DNA of 64,000 bases from Oscillospiraceae bacterium (GCA_015064255.1 SVSP01000004.1:1-64000); one strand, 5' to 3'; counted from the stretch's first letter, positions 53,950 through 61,963 are shown. The notes: a model not told the origin generated them from the letters alone. Numbers and translations: made by a program.

Positions 53950-55833
53950 ATGTTGGCAGACGAAAACAGTTGCCTTTTCTCGGATGAGTGTAAAACCAAA
54001 GATGATTTGGTTTTGGGCAACGGAAATATGCTCGTTTATCTGAAAAATACCGATATTTTGTCGTTTCACGCAGGTGAATATACGACGCCGTCTTTTCTGA
54101 CTCTTGAATGTGACTTTTACAGTGAAGAATTCAGCTGCCGTTCGGCAAGAAAGAGAGATACCTCTACCTATGTTCATAGGCTGTATGAATACGGCGGTGT
54201 AAATAAGGTAAGAAAATTCACCAAAAGCATTGAAGATGCCAGAATCGTTGATGTGATGCACCCGTCATCACAGACGTTTGTAAGATACTGTGAAAATATT
54301 ATTCCGTTTACGTTTGAGCTTAAAATACCGCCTTATGTAAGTAGAGGACTTTTCGAGCGATATAAGATAGGCGCTAAATATTATCAGACTCTTTCGCTTG
54401 TTATGCCCGCGGGCGTGTCTTTTTATAAAAATGAAGTGACGTGCAGCGAAAATAGAATGATGATAGCACTATCGGGTGACGTACGCTTTATATCGGACGG
54501 CGATAAAATAGAGTTGCTTCCGGGTCAGTCGAGAATTGTTTTTACAGCGGGTGACGGAAAATCGTGCGTGGATAATCTTCTTTTCGCACTCGGCGACAAT
54601 TCTTACTTTGAGGAAAATTCCAAAATAGTATCGGAGAGTGAGAGTTTTTGGAAAAGTGAGATCGCGCGCTCAAATATAGCGGACAGGCATAGTGACAGAG
54701 AACTGCTTATAGATGCGCTTATAGCACTCGTTTCGAGTCAAAGCGCGGATGGCGGAGTGATTTCCTGTTTCGGTGAAAACGTAATACGAGCCGACTGTGT
54801 AAACGATATAGTTACCGCTTTTCTTAAGCTCGGACTTTGCGACAGAGCGAAAAAGACTCTTGAATTTTTCGTAGGCAAATTTAAGCTTTGCGGAAAATTT
54901 TATCAGATTTACGGAACGTCGCCCTATCAGTACGAAAGATATTTTTCAAACAGTGCACTCGGTGCGTCGGAACTTGTACGTGCGTTTGTAAATTACTCTG
55001 AAAATACCGGAGATATAGAGTTTTTCAAAGAAAATTTCGCGATGCTCAAAAAGGCAGTATATGCACTGATAAGCGAAATTGCGCTCGGAATGATGCCGTT
55101 TTCGGGCTGTGAAAGAGAAATATCCGAAGAAATTCTTACACTCGGTGCAGAATATCACGGATCGCTTGAAAGTACGCTTTCCGCATATATTTCTTTTGTA
55201 AAGTTCACAGACTTTTGCAGAGAACGTTCTATAAAAATTCAAAACGATAACGGAAATATTCTGCGTAAAGCCGATGAACTTGTACAAAGTATTAAAAAAT
55301 ATTTTGTGATGGGTAATAAAGTCACACTAAACGTTCCGCTTCGCGAAAAGAATATTAAAAAGAAAAGATTTGCGTACGGTGAATGTGATATGTGCAGACG
55401 AAGTATTTCGCATATCTACTACGGCGAGCTTGAACTTGCAGGTAACGGTGTCTATATGTGTCCGAAATGCCTTAGTGAAAATCGTTATTCAGAGCGTTTT
55501 TCTACTGCCTGTACGTATATGCCGCAGGCAAGCGTGGTTTTGTGCGCAGAGCCGCGCATATTTGACGTTATCCCCGAGAAGAATATTAAGAAAATTCTTG
55601 AAAGCGCGATTGCCGAAAGACAAAACGATGTGTTTGTCCGTACGGTGCGCTCCGATATGCTTTTTCTTGAAGCGGTGAAATATTTTGACCTTAAAGAATA
55701 CGAAATACTCTTTAAAGATTTTATAAGAACAGATCTTGATAGCTCGGTGTATCCGCATACCGTGTGCGGAAGCAGAACAAAAGGGAAGTTTGACACACAG
55801 ACAATGGCTTGCCTTATTTCAGCATTTATATAA
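53950..55833 (+). CDS. GH15/GH63-like six-hairpin protein with an inserted Cys4 element
   Basis: 627 residues. The N-terminal 220 residues look like a beta-sandwich (LVLGNGNMLVYLKN, TSTYVHRLYEYGGV) as in family GH15/GH63/GH94-type enzymes; the rest is helical with toroid-like motifs (LLIDALIALVSSQSADGGVISCFG, FYQIYGTSPYQYERYFSNS). Between helices is a Cys4 knuckle: CDMC (479-482) and CPKC (504-507). No signal peptide, so cytoplasmic. I cannot identify the catalytic acids with confidence, so it may be a glycosidase or a non-enzymatic relative. It follows the DUF1836 gene immediately. Confidence 0.5.
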   Translation: MLADENSCLFSDECKTKDDLVLGNGNMLVYLKNTDILSFHAGEYTTPSFLTLECDFYSEEFSCRSARKRDTSTYVHRLYEYGGVNKVRKFTKSIEDARIVDVMHPSSQTFVRYCENIIPFTFELKIPPYVSRGLFERYKIGAKYYQTLSLVMPAGVSFYKNEVTCSENRMMIALSGDVRFISDGDKIELLPGQSRIVFTAGDGKSCVDNLLFALGDNSYFEENSKIVSESESFWKSEIARSNIADRHSDRELLIDALIALVSSQSADGGVISCFGENVIRADCVNDIVTAFLKLGLCDRAKKTLEFFVGKFKLCGKFYQIYGTSPYQYERYFSNSALGASELVRAFVNYSENTGDIEFFKENFAMLKKAVYALISEIALGMMPFSGCEREISEEILTLGAEYHGSLESTLSAYISFVKFTDFCRERSIKIQNDNGNILRKADELVQSIKKYFVMGNKVTLNVPLREKNIKKKRFAYGECDMCRRSISHIYYGELELAGNGVYMCPKCLSENRYSERFSTACTYMPQASVVLCAEPRIFDVIPEKNIKKILESAIAERQNDVFVRTVRSDMLFLEAVKYFDLKEYEILFKDFIRTDLDSSVYPHTVCGSRTKGKFDTQTMACLISAFI

Positions 55834-55834
55834 C

Positions 55835-55878
55835 AAAAAAACTCTTGGAAAATGATCTTCCAAGAGTTTCGTTTTTTT
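55835..55878 (+). terminator. Intrinsic terminator after the six-hairpin gene
   Basis: AAACTCTTGGAA/TTCCAAGAGTTT stem followed by CGTTTTTTT. Confidence 0.9.
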
Positions 55879-55916
55879 ACAAAAAGTCCAATATACAGAC
55901 AAAGTCGTAAGATTAA

Positions 55917-55969
55917 CTGAGGGAAGGGAAAAACCATCTCAAACGCCGAAGTTTTTTCCCTTCCCTCAG
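55917..55969. repeat. Long perfect inverted repeat downstream of the HIT gene
   Basis: CTGAGGGAAGGGAAAAA (55917-55933) and its exact complement TTTTTCCCTTCCCTCAG (55953-55969) flank a 19-nt loop. It lies between convergent genes and can act as a strong terminator, but the stem is longer than others in the window. Confidence 0.7.
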
Positions 55970-56040
55970 ACTCCTAACCCTTATCCTTGGCTAAAAGCTT
56001 TTTTTTATTCTTTTGTATTCAGTCTAACTCTCTTCAAAAC

Positions 56041-56379
56041 TTACGCCATTTTTTCGCTGAGCTGTGCGCCGCCGAGTATGTGGAAATGCAGATGCTTTAC
56101 ACTCTGACAAGCGTCGGGACCGCAGTTAGAGATAACTCTGTAACCGTTTGTAAGACCTGCTTCTGCGGCAATCTTGGGAATTACCGTAAAAATCTTTGCA
56201 ACGATGTCTGCGTTTTCGGCAGTAACTCCGTCCATAGAAGGAATGTGAGTCTTGGGAATAACAAGTATGTGAACGGGCGCTTGGGGAGCGATGTCGTAGA
56301 AAGCATAGACAGAGTCGTCCTCGTAAACTTTCTTGGAGGGAATATCACCGTTTATTATTTTGCAAAAAAGACAATCCAT
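56041..56379 (-). CDS. HIT-family nucleotide-binding protein (HinT-like)
   Basis: 112 residues. The histidine triad is HLHFHILGG near the C-terminus and the N-terminus CLFCKIINGDIPSKKVYEDD is typical of HinT, including a Cys pair. HinT enzymes hydrolyse adenosine phosphoramidates. Single gene on the minus strand. Confidence 0.93.
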   Translation of the reverse strand: MDCLFCKIINGDIPSKKVYEDDSVYAFYDIAPQAPVHILVIPKTHIPSMDGVTAENADIVAKIFTVIPKIAAEAGLTNGYRVISNCGPDACQSVKHLHFHILGGAQLSEKMA

Positions 56380-56503
56380 ATTAAAAATCTCCTTGTATGA
56401 TAAATCTGTTAAATGAATTTTATCATATTTTTAGCCGCAAAACAAGTGGTAAAAGAAAAAATCTACAAAAAATGTAAAAAAATATTTGTTGTACATATAA
56501 TAT

Positions 56504-56554
56504 TTGACAAATGACAAAATATATGATATACTAATGTCGGTATAGTGTATACCG
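56504..56554 (+). promoter_or_regulatory. Promoter and perfect palindromic operator of the Cys4/radical SAM locus
   Basis: TTGACA (56504), 17-nt spacer, TATACT (56527). CGGTATA-GTG-TATACCG (56538-56554) is a perfect 7-bp inverted repeat on the predicted start site, the position expected for a repressor operator. No regulator gene is adjacent. Confidence 0.7.
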
Positions 56555-56574
56555 CACATATTTTGTTTTATATT

Positions 56575-56812
56575 GAAAGGAGCAAACACAATGAACGGAA
56601 AGAAAAAATGTAAGATTCTCAAAGAAATCCGCAGACAGATAGCTATGCAGAATGACATTGAGTATATAACCTCAGAGTGTCAGCATAAAGGCGACTGTAA
56701 GGGAACCTGCCCGAAATGCGAAGCAGAAGTACGTTATCTTGAAAAAGAGCTTGAAAAGCGCCAAAATCTCGGACGCACGGTAGCGGTAGCCGGAATTGCG
56801 GCTGCTCTTGCA
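56575..56812 (+). repeat. Direct repeat unit 1 (5' half of the Cys4 gene)
   Basis: About 240 bp from the RBS through codon 73 recur at 57174-57411 with only three mismatches that I can count, after which the two genes diverge sharply. The offset is 599 bp. Confidence 0.85.
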
Positions 56813-57151
56813 GTGTCGACGATGGGCTGTACACTAGATAAACAGAAAGCACCCGAAACAGAAAATACAGAAAATCTTACATCAGGCCCTGATTTTGAAG
56901 AATTGTTCTTTCTTGAACAAGGAGCGCGAAACGAATATATTTCCAAATATTCACGAGAACAAATACACAATGCTTGGGGAGAATATTTAGGCACCACTTT
57001 TAATACTGTTGATTCGTTTTTAATCACTTATAACGGAGAACTGTATTATGTTGAAGTACTATATGACAAAGACAGAACACATGAGGACAGAATGCCTATA
57101 CGTATATCAATAGAAATTGATGGAGTTACACCCGGCGATCCGGCTTATTAA
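56591..57151 (+). CDS. Cys4-motif lipoprotein-like protein, copy 1
   Basis: 186 residues from ATG 56591 (AAAGGAG upstream). Residues 1-60 are basic and helical with C30-x5-C36-x3-C40-x2-C43 (SECQHKGDCKGTCPKC), where the last three Cys have the CxxxCxxC spacing used for 4Fe-4S or zinc binding. Next is a hydrophobic stretch (64-79) ending in a lipobox-like MGC (Cys80), then an acidic outside domain (NEYISKYSREQIHNAWGEY) and a terminal GVTPGDPAY. I do not know a function. A near copy and a radical SAM gene follow, so it may be a substrate, carrier or sensor for that enzyme. Confidence 0.75.
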   Translation: MNGKKKCKILKEIRRQIAMQNDIEYITSECQHKGDCKGTCPKCEAEVRYLEKELEKRQNLGRTVAVAGIAAALAVSTMGCTLDKQKAPETENTENLTSGPDFEELFFLEQGARNEYISKYSREQIHNAWGEYLGTTFNTVDSFLITYNGELYYVEVLYDKDRTHEDRMPIRISIEIDGVTPGDPAY

Positions 57152-57173
57152 TTTAAACTGACAATATAACCTC

Positions 57174-57411
57174 GAAAGGAGCAAACACAATGAACGGAAA
57201 GAAAAAATGTAAGATTCTCAAAGAAATCCGCAGACAGATAGCTATGCAGAATGACATTGAGTATATAACCTCAGAGTGTCAGCATAAAGGCGACTGTAGG
57301 GGAACCTGCCCGAAATGCGAAGCAGAAGTACGTTATCTTGAAAAAGAGCTTGAAAAGCGCCAAAAGCTCGGACGCACGGTAGCGGTAGCCGGAATTGCGG
57401 TTGCTCTTGCC
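57174..57411 (+). repeat. Direct repeat unit 2 (5' half of the Cys4 gene)
   Basis: Near-identical copy of 56575-56812, including the RBS GAAAGGAGCAAACACA. Indicates recent duplication or gene conversion restricted to the 5' halves. Confidence 0.85.
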
Positions 57412-57774
57412 GTTTCGTCGGTTGGGTGTGATGAGGATACACCATCTAAGTACAATGAGCTTAACGGCAATGTTGTTATTGAGGATGATCAGGGCGAAGC
57501 TGTTGTTGACGGAGAAATGCTGCCGCCCTTTATAACCGTGAGCGAGCTGCTTTCTCTTTCAGAAACAGAGCGAAATCAGTATATCTCGGGCTTTTCAAGG
57601 AACGATATTCGCTACGAATGGGAAAATGAAGACTCTGTTTTAGGCGACACGCAGGACATTTTCTATACCGAAGACGGTGATTATAAGATAATTGTTGACT
57701 ACGATGAAAACGGTATGGCAATTTCGATTGAAATAATATTTTGGGGAGTAACTGCGGGAGATCCTGCTCCGTGA
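57190..57774 (+). CDS. Cys4-motif lipoprotein-like protein, copy 2
   Basis: 194 residues. The first 73 residues are the same as copy 1 except for three or so substitutions (Cys30/36/40/43 kept), followed by a lipobox-like SVGC and a different outside part: an acidic VVIEDDQGEAVVDGEMLPP segment, then ETERNQYISGFSRNDIRYEWE, which aligns with copy 1, and an ending WGVTAGDPAP. Thus the N-terminal module and the last GVTxGDPA residues are shared while the middle varies. Its TGA overlaps the radical SAM ATG (TGATG), so the two are translated together. Confidence 0.75.
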   Translation: MNGKKKCKILKEIRRQIAMQNDIEYITSECQHKGDCRGTCPKCEAEVRYLEKELEKRQKLGRTVAVAGIAVALAVSSVGCDEDTPSKYNELNGNVVIEDDQGEAVVDGEMLPPFITVSELLSLSETERNQYISGFSRNDIRYEWENEDSVLGDTQDIFYTEDGDYKIIVDYDENGMAISIEIIFWGVTAGDPAP

Positions 57775-58415
57775 TGGATATGACAGTTAATAATAAAACT
57801 GCACCTATCGTGACATTTTCGAGGCATCGGATTGCAACTGACGGTCAGGGTATAACCTCGCTCGTTATATTTCACGGTTGTCCGCTTCGTTGCAAATGGT
57901 GTATAAATCCGTACACCTTCGATCCAAAATCGGAGCGTACCGATATGACACCCGAGGAGCTTTACGATAAGCTGAAAATTGACGAGCTTTATTTCCTGGC
58001 GACCGGCGGCGGTGTTACCTTCGGCGGCGGTGAGCCTCTCCTATACGTTGATTTTATAAAGCATTTTCGTGAGATTTGCGGAGAAAAGTGGCATCTTTGC
58101 GCGGAAACATCACTTTCTGTGCCGTGGGAAAACGTCGAGAAGGCGGCAGAATGTATAGATATGTTCTATATAGACTGTAAGGACACAAATCCCGAAATAT
58201 ACCGAAGCTACACGGGAAAAGATAACAGTCTTATGCTTGAAAACCTCGAAAAGCTTCTTAAAATTATTCCGAGTGAGCGTATTACAGTCCGTGTGCCGCT
58301 TATTCCCGAATATAATACCGACGAGGATAGGCAAAAGAGTAAAAAGCTGCTTAGCAGTATGGGTGTTACACAGTTTGATTTGTTTGAATATAAAATTAAG
58401 CAGATTTACAGATGA
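57774..58415 (+). CDS. Radical SAM enzyme of the glycyl-radical-activase type, without adjacent GRE
   Basis: 213 residues from ATG 57774 (overlapping the previous stop). Cluster motif CPLRCKWC (C36, C40, C43), SAM motif FGGGEPLL, and the activase-type IDCKDTNPEIYRSYTGKDN segment, so it belongs with PFL-AE/GRE activases, and it lacks the extra ferredoxin insert. It is shorter than PflA of this window and only distantly similar. No GRE is next to it; the partners are two Cys4 proteins. It may activate the orphan GREs at 15.7-20.2 kb or modify the Cys4 proteins. Confidence 0.85.
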   Translation: MDMTVNNKTAPIVTFSRHRIATDGQGITSLVIFHGCPLRCKWCINPYTFDPKSERTDMTPEELYDKLKIDELYFLATGGGVTFGGGEPLLYVDFIKHFREICGEKWHLCAETSLSVPWENVEKAAECIDMFYIDCKDTNPEIYRSYTGKDNSLMLENLEKLLKIIPSERITVRVPLIPEYNTDEDRQKSKKLLSSMGVTQFDLFEYKIKQIYR

Positions 58416-58442
58416 TTTCTTTTCTTTATAAGGGAGGAATAT

Positions 58443-58922
58443 ATGAAAAATAAAAAAATATATACAGTTATTGTATCAATTACTTTGATTGTAATTTTAG
58501 TAATAGGTTTTTGGTCATTTCCTTTCGGGAAACAGGATTTTTATATTTTTGCTGATATAAGTGAGTGTGAAAACATAGAAGAGCACATTCCCGATAAAAG
58601 CAAACTTGAAATATATGATAATCCGGAAAAAGACCCTGCAATAAAGGATCTCGAATACGAGAGCTTTTATGCAGCTAAATACAGCTCACTAAAAATGGAC
58701 TTTGAGATTTTCGCGTATGAATTCAAGAACAGCGAAGATTTAGACGAGTATTATAAAAACAGAGATGAATATTTTAAGGGATACGGAATGAAAACCCAGG
58801 GTGTATTTTACACATATATATGTGTAGGTGATGAAAATAAGATATATTCATTATATACTAAGACATTTGACGAAAACGAAGTTATGGAAGTTCTAAAAGA
58901 GTGTTTTTCCATTATAAAATAA
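58443..58922 (+). CDS. Small membrane-anchored protein of unknown function
   Basis: 159 residues: one N-terminal membrane helix (about 5-24) and an acidic extracytoplasmic domain of about 130 residues (MDFEIFAYEFKNSEDLDEYYKN). Composition is more AT-rich than its neighbours. Good GGGAGG site, 27 bp after the radical SAM gene, so probably the last gene of that operon. No recognised family. Confidence 0.65.
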   Translation: MKNKKIYTVIVSITLIVILVIGFWSFPFGKQDFYIFADISECENIEEHIPDKSKLEIYDNPEKDPAIKDLEYESFYAAKYSSLKMDFEIFAYEFKNSEDLDEYYKNRDEYFKGYGMKTQGVFYTYICVGDENKIYSLYTKTFDENEVMEVLKECFSIIK

Positions 58923-58929
58923 TATATTT

Positions 58930-58965
58930 TAACGAGTTCGGTCTTATATCGAACTCGTTATTTTA
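58930..58965 (+). terminator. Intrinsic terminator of the Cys4/radical SAM operon
   Basis: TAACGAGTTCG/CGAACTCGTTA stem followed by TTTTAAT. Confidence 0.85.
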
Positions 58966-59027
58966 ATATTATGCTTTTTAATATGAATATGATATAAATT
59001 TTTTACATAACCTGATATTTATAATAC

Positions 59028-59056
59028 TTGACATAGTATTTTTTGTATGTTATAAT
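59028..59056 (+). promoter_or_regulatory. Promoter of the DUF1858-trmK-Nif3 operon
   Basis: TTGACA, 17-nt spacer, TATAAT, 45 bp before the first start codon. Confidence 0.85.
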
Positions 59057-59100
59057 ACTTTGATGAATATTAATAACTTTGTGATAAGGAGATAAATAAA

Positions 59101-59301
59101 ATGGTAGTAACAAAAGAAACTATAATAGGCGATATCCTTAAGGCTGATATTTCGACAGCAAAATTCTTCCTTGAAATAGGAATGCACTGTCTTGGATGTC
59201 CCGCTTCGACAGGTGAATCGGTAGAAATGGCTTGTGCCGTTCACGGTGTAGATGCAGACGAGCTTGTTGATAAGCTTAACGATCATTTCGCAAGCAAATA
59301 A
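59101..59301 (+). CDS. DUF1858 domain protein
   Basis: 66 residues, a single DUF1858 helical domain with the family motif GMHCLGCPASTGESVEMA (two Cys). The domain occurs alone in Clostridia and at the N-terminus of ScdA/RIC iron-sulfur repair proteins and hybrid cluster-related proteins. Probable redox or metal-linked role; unknown. First gene of the operon, AAGGAG site. Confidence 0.85.
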   Translation: MVVTKETIIGDILKADISTAKFFLEIGMHCLGCPASTGESVEMACAVHGVDADELVDKLNDHFASK

Positions 59302-59315
59302 TATTTGAATATCTG

Positions 59316-60056
59316 ATGGAAAACAAGAAAAGAAGTTTTCCGCTTCCCGATATTTCACCGCGTCTTTTGGAGGTTTCGCGATTTGTGCGTGACGGTTCCT
59401 CTGTTGCGGACGTCGGCACAGACCATGCATATCTGCCGATATATCTTCTAAAAAAAGGCGTGGCAAAATATGCGGTAGCGACAGACGTAAGGGAAGGTCC
59501 GCTTGTTCATACGCGGGATAACGTTGATTTCTATAAGGTGTCCGAAAAGGTTGCTGTTTACAGAACCGACGGACTTGTAGGAATAGAAAAATATGCTCCC
59601 GATGATATTATGATATGCGGAATGGGCGGAGAGCTTATTCTGAGAATAGTTACGGAGTGTGAATATACCCGTAAAACAGGCGTGCGGCTTTTGCTTCAGC
59701 CGATGTCTTCGTTTGCAGAGCTCAGAAAGGGTCTTGCGGATAACGGATATTCTATCGAAACAGAGTCGCTTGTGCGTGACGGACATATGATATATCAAGT
59801 GCTCGTGTGTGTCTATACGGGTGAAAGCTATACACTTTCTCCCGCACAGCTTCTTCTCGGACCCGAAAATATCAGAGAAAACAGCGATCTTTTCAGAGAG
59901 TATGCGCAAATACATCTGCGTAAGCTTGACCGTAAAATAGAGTCCAAGGGCGGCGCGGGTTATGACGTTTTAGAGGACATAGAGCTTGCAAAAGAGATAA
60001 GAAATATCTTAAAATCCGAAAAAACGGAGGACGTTAAAAATGGCGACGGTATATGA
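59316..60056 (+). CDS. trmK: tRNA (adenine(22)-N1)-methyltransferase
   Basis: 246 residues. SAM-binding motif VADVGTDHAYLPIYLL and catalytic-region motif MICGMGGELI mark the TrmK (YqfN) family, which methylates A22 in tRNA. The partner gene, a Nif3-like protein, overlaps by 17 bp; trmK-Nif3 pairs are standard in Firmicutes. Confidence 0.92.
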   Translation: MENKKRSFPLPDISPRLLEVSRFVRDGSSVADVGTDHAYLPIYLLKKGVAKYAVATDVREGPLVHTRDNVDFYKVSEKVAVYRTDGLVGIEKYAPDDIMICGMGGELILRIVTECEYTRKTGVRLLLQPMSSFAELRKGLADNGYSIETESLVRDGHMIYQVLVCVYTGESYTLSPAQLLLGPENIRENSDLFREYAQIHLRKLDRKIESKGGAGYDVLEDIELAKEIRNILKSEKTEDVKNGDGI

Positions 60057-60810
60057 GCTTTATTCGTATCTTAATAAGATAATATCCCCCGATCTTTCGT
60101 GCGAGTGGGATAACGACGGGCTTATGGTGTGTCCGGATAAATTTTCCGATGTTAAAAGAGTGCTTCTCGCGTTGGATATTACATCGGAGGTAGTGGAATA
60201 TGCGGCATCGGAAGGCTTCGACGTGATAATTTCTCACCATCCGCTGATATTTAAGCCGCTGAAGAACGTAAGCGGCGACGATGCAGCTTCGTCAAAGGTA
60301 ATATCTCTTATTAAAAACTCTGTTACGGCTATGTCGTTCCATACAAGACTCGACGCGCTTGACGGCGGTGTAAACGATATGCTTGCAGAGCTTCTCGGCG
60401 TTGAGGATGTCGAGGTGCTTCCGGGCGATCCCGATATGATAGGACGTATAGGCAATCTTGAAATTCCCGCTGATCCCGAGGAATTTTCGCTTTACGTAAA
60501 AGATCAGCTCGGTGCTGAAAACGTGAATCTTGTAAACGCGCAGCTTGAGGTTTCAAGAGTGGCACTTTGCGGAGGCGACGGAAAAGAGCTTCTTAAGGCG
60601 GCGTATAAAGCGGGCGCGGATACATATATCACGGGAACGCTGTCTTATAATAATATGATAGACGCTGCACAGTTTCCGATGAACGTAATAGAAGCAGGTC
60701 ATTTCTATACGGAAAATCACGTTCTTAATCTGCTTGCAGACCTTGTCGAAGAATTCGATGAGCTTATAGAAGTTGAAATTTATAACAGCAATATAATAAA
60801 AACAATATAA
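60040..60810 (+). CDS. Nif3-like dinuclear metal centre protein
   Basis: 256 residues. Metal-ligand motifs VIISHHPLIFKPLKNV, SFHTRLDA and EAGHFYTENHVL are all present. The family forms hexamers with a dinuclear metal site and may act as a GTP cyclohydrolase-like or regulatory protein; the true role is unsettled. GGAGG upstream. Confidence 0.9.
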   Translation: MATVYELYSYLNKIISPDLSCEWDNDGLMVCPDKFSDVKRVLLALDITSEVVEYAASEGFDVIISHHPLIFKPLKNVSGDDAASSKVISLIKNSVTAMSFHTRLDALDGGVNDMLAELLGVEDVEVLPGDPDMIGRIGNLEIPADPEEFSLYVKDQLGAENVNLVNAQLEVSRVALCGGDGKELLKAAYKAGADTYITGTLSYNNMIDAAQFPMNVIEAGHFYTENHVLNLLADLVEEFDELIEVEIYNSNIIKTI

Positions 60811-60856
60811 AAAAGACAATAATAAATCATATATGAGATAAATACGGAGGTCAAAT

Positions 60857-61963
60857 TTGATTATTCAGCTTGAAGAATCACTGCAGAAGCTTCGCTCTAT
60901 GCGCGAAGATATGAAGGAGCTTGCACAGGCTCTCAGAATATCCCAGCTTGAAGAGACGATAGTTGAGCTTGAAAAGAAAACATTTGAAGAAGGTTTCTGG
61001 AACGACCAGGCAAATTCGGGAAAAATACTCCAGCAGCTTAAACAGTCCAAAGATAAAGTAGAACAGTTTAACGATCTTATGGCGAAGATCGACGATACTA
61101 TGTCGCTTGCAGAGCTTGCAATAGAAGAGGATGACGAATCCTTTACGGATGAAATAGTTTCGGCAACAGAAAACATTTTGGAAGAAATGGAAACAGAACG
61201 TATAGCCGCACTTCTTTCGGGCGAATATGATGCTAATAACGCGATTCTTTCATTCCACCCGGGCGCAGGCGGAACAGAGGCTCAGGATTGGGCGCTTATG
61301 CTTTACAGAATGTATACGCGATGGGGCGAAAAGCACGGATATAACGTTAAGCTTATCGATATGCTCGACGGAGAAGCAGCGGGTATCAAGAGTGCAACAA
61401 TTATGATAGAAGGTCTTAACGCTTACGGATATCTTAAGAGCGAAAACGGAGTTCACCGCCTTGTTCGTGTATCACCCTTTGATGCTTCGGGCAGAAGACA
61501 GACCTCTTTTGCATCGGTTGAAGTAATGCCCGAATTCACAGACGACGGAACTATCGAAATAAGAGATGAAGATATAGAAATAACCGCACACCGTTCAAGC
61601 GGTGCGGGCGGACAGCATATCAATAAGACCGATAGTGCTATACGTATTCTTCATATTCCCACGGGAATCGTAGTCGGATGTCAGACAGAGAGAAGCCAGC
61701 TTCAGAATAAAGAAACAGCACTCAAGATGCTCCGCAGTAAGCTTATGGAGATAAAGGAAAGGGAACATCTTGAGCGTATAGAAGATATTCAGGGTAACAA
61801 AACCAATATCGAATGGGGCGCACAGATACGTTCATACGTGTTTATGCCCTATACACTCGCAAAAGATACCCGTACAGGATATGAAAGCGGTAATATTCAG
61901 GCTGTAATGGACGGCGATATAGACGGATTCATTAACGCTTATCTTAAAATGAATGCAAAATAA
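60857..61963 (+). CDS. prfB: Peptide chain release factor 2
   Basis: 368 residues, TTG start with ACGGAGG upstream. The UGA/UAA-reading motif SPF is in VRVSPFDASGRRQ and the catalytic GGQ in GAGGQHINKTD. The N-terminus reads straight through where most RF2 genes have a programmed +1 frameshift at CTTTGA, so autoregulation by frameshifting is absent here. Function: release of nascent chains at UGA and UAA. Confidence 0.95.
   Translation: MIIQLEESLQKLRSMREDMKELAQALRISQLEETIVELEKKTFEEGFWNDQANSGKILQQLKQSKDKVEQFNDLMAKIDDTMSLAELAIEEDDESFTDEIVSATENILEEMETERIAALLSGEYDANNAILSFHPGAGGTEAQDWALMLYRMYTRWGEKHGYNVKLIDMLDGEAAGIKSATIMIEGLNAYGYLKSENGVHRLVRVSPFDASGRRQTSFASVEVMPEFTDDGTIEIRDEDIEITAHRSSGAGGQHINKTDSAIRILHIPTGIVVGCQTERSQLQNKETALKMLRSKLMEIKEREHLERIEDIQGNKTNIEWGAQIRSYVFMPYTLAKDTRTGYESGNIQAVMDGDIDGFINAYLKMNAK

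Noticed and set aside
60840-60960. RF2 programmed frameshift
   Set aside because: No CTTTGA or in-frame stop; the reading frame is continuous.
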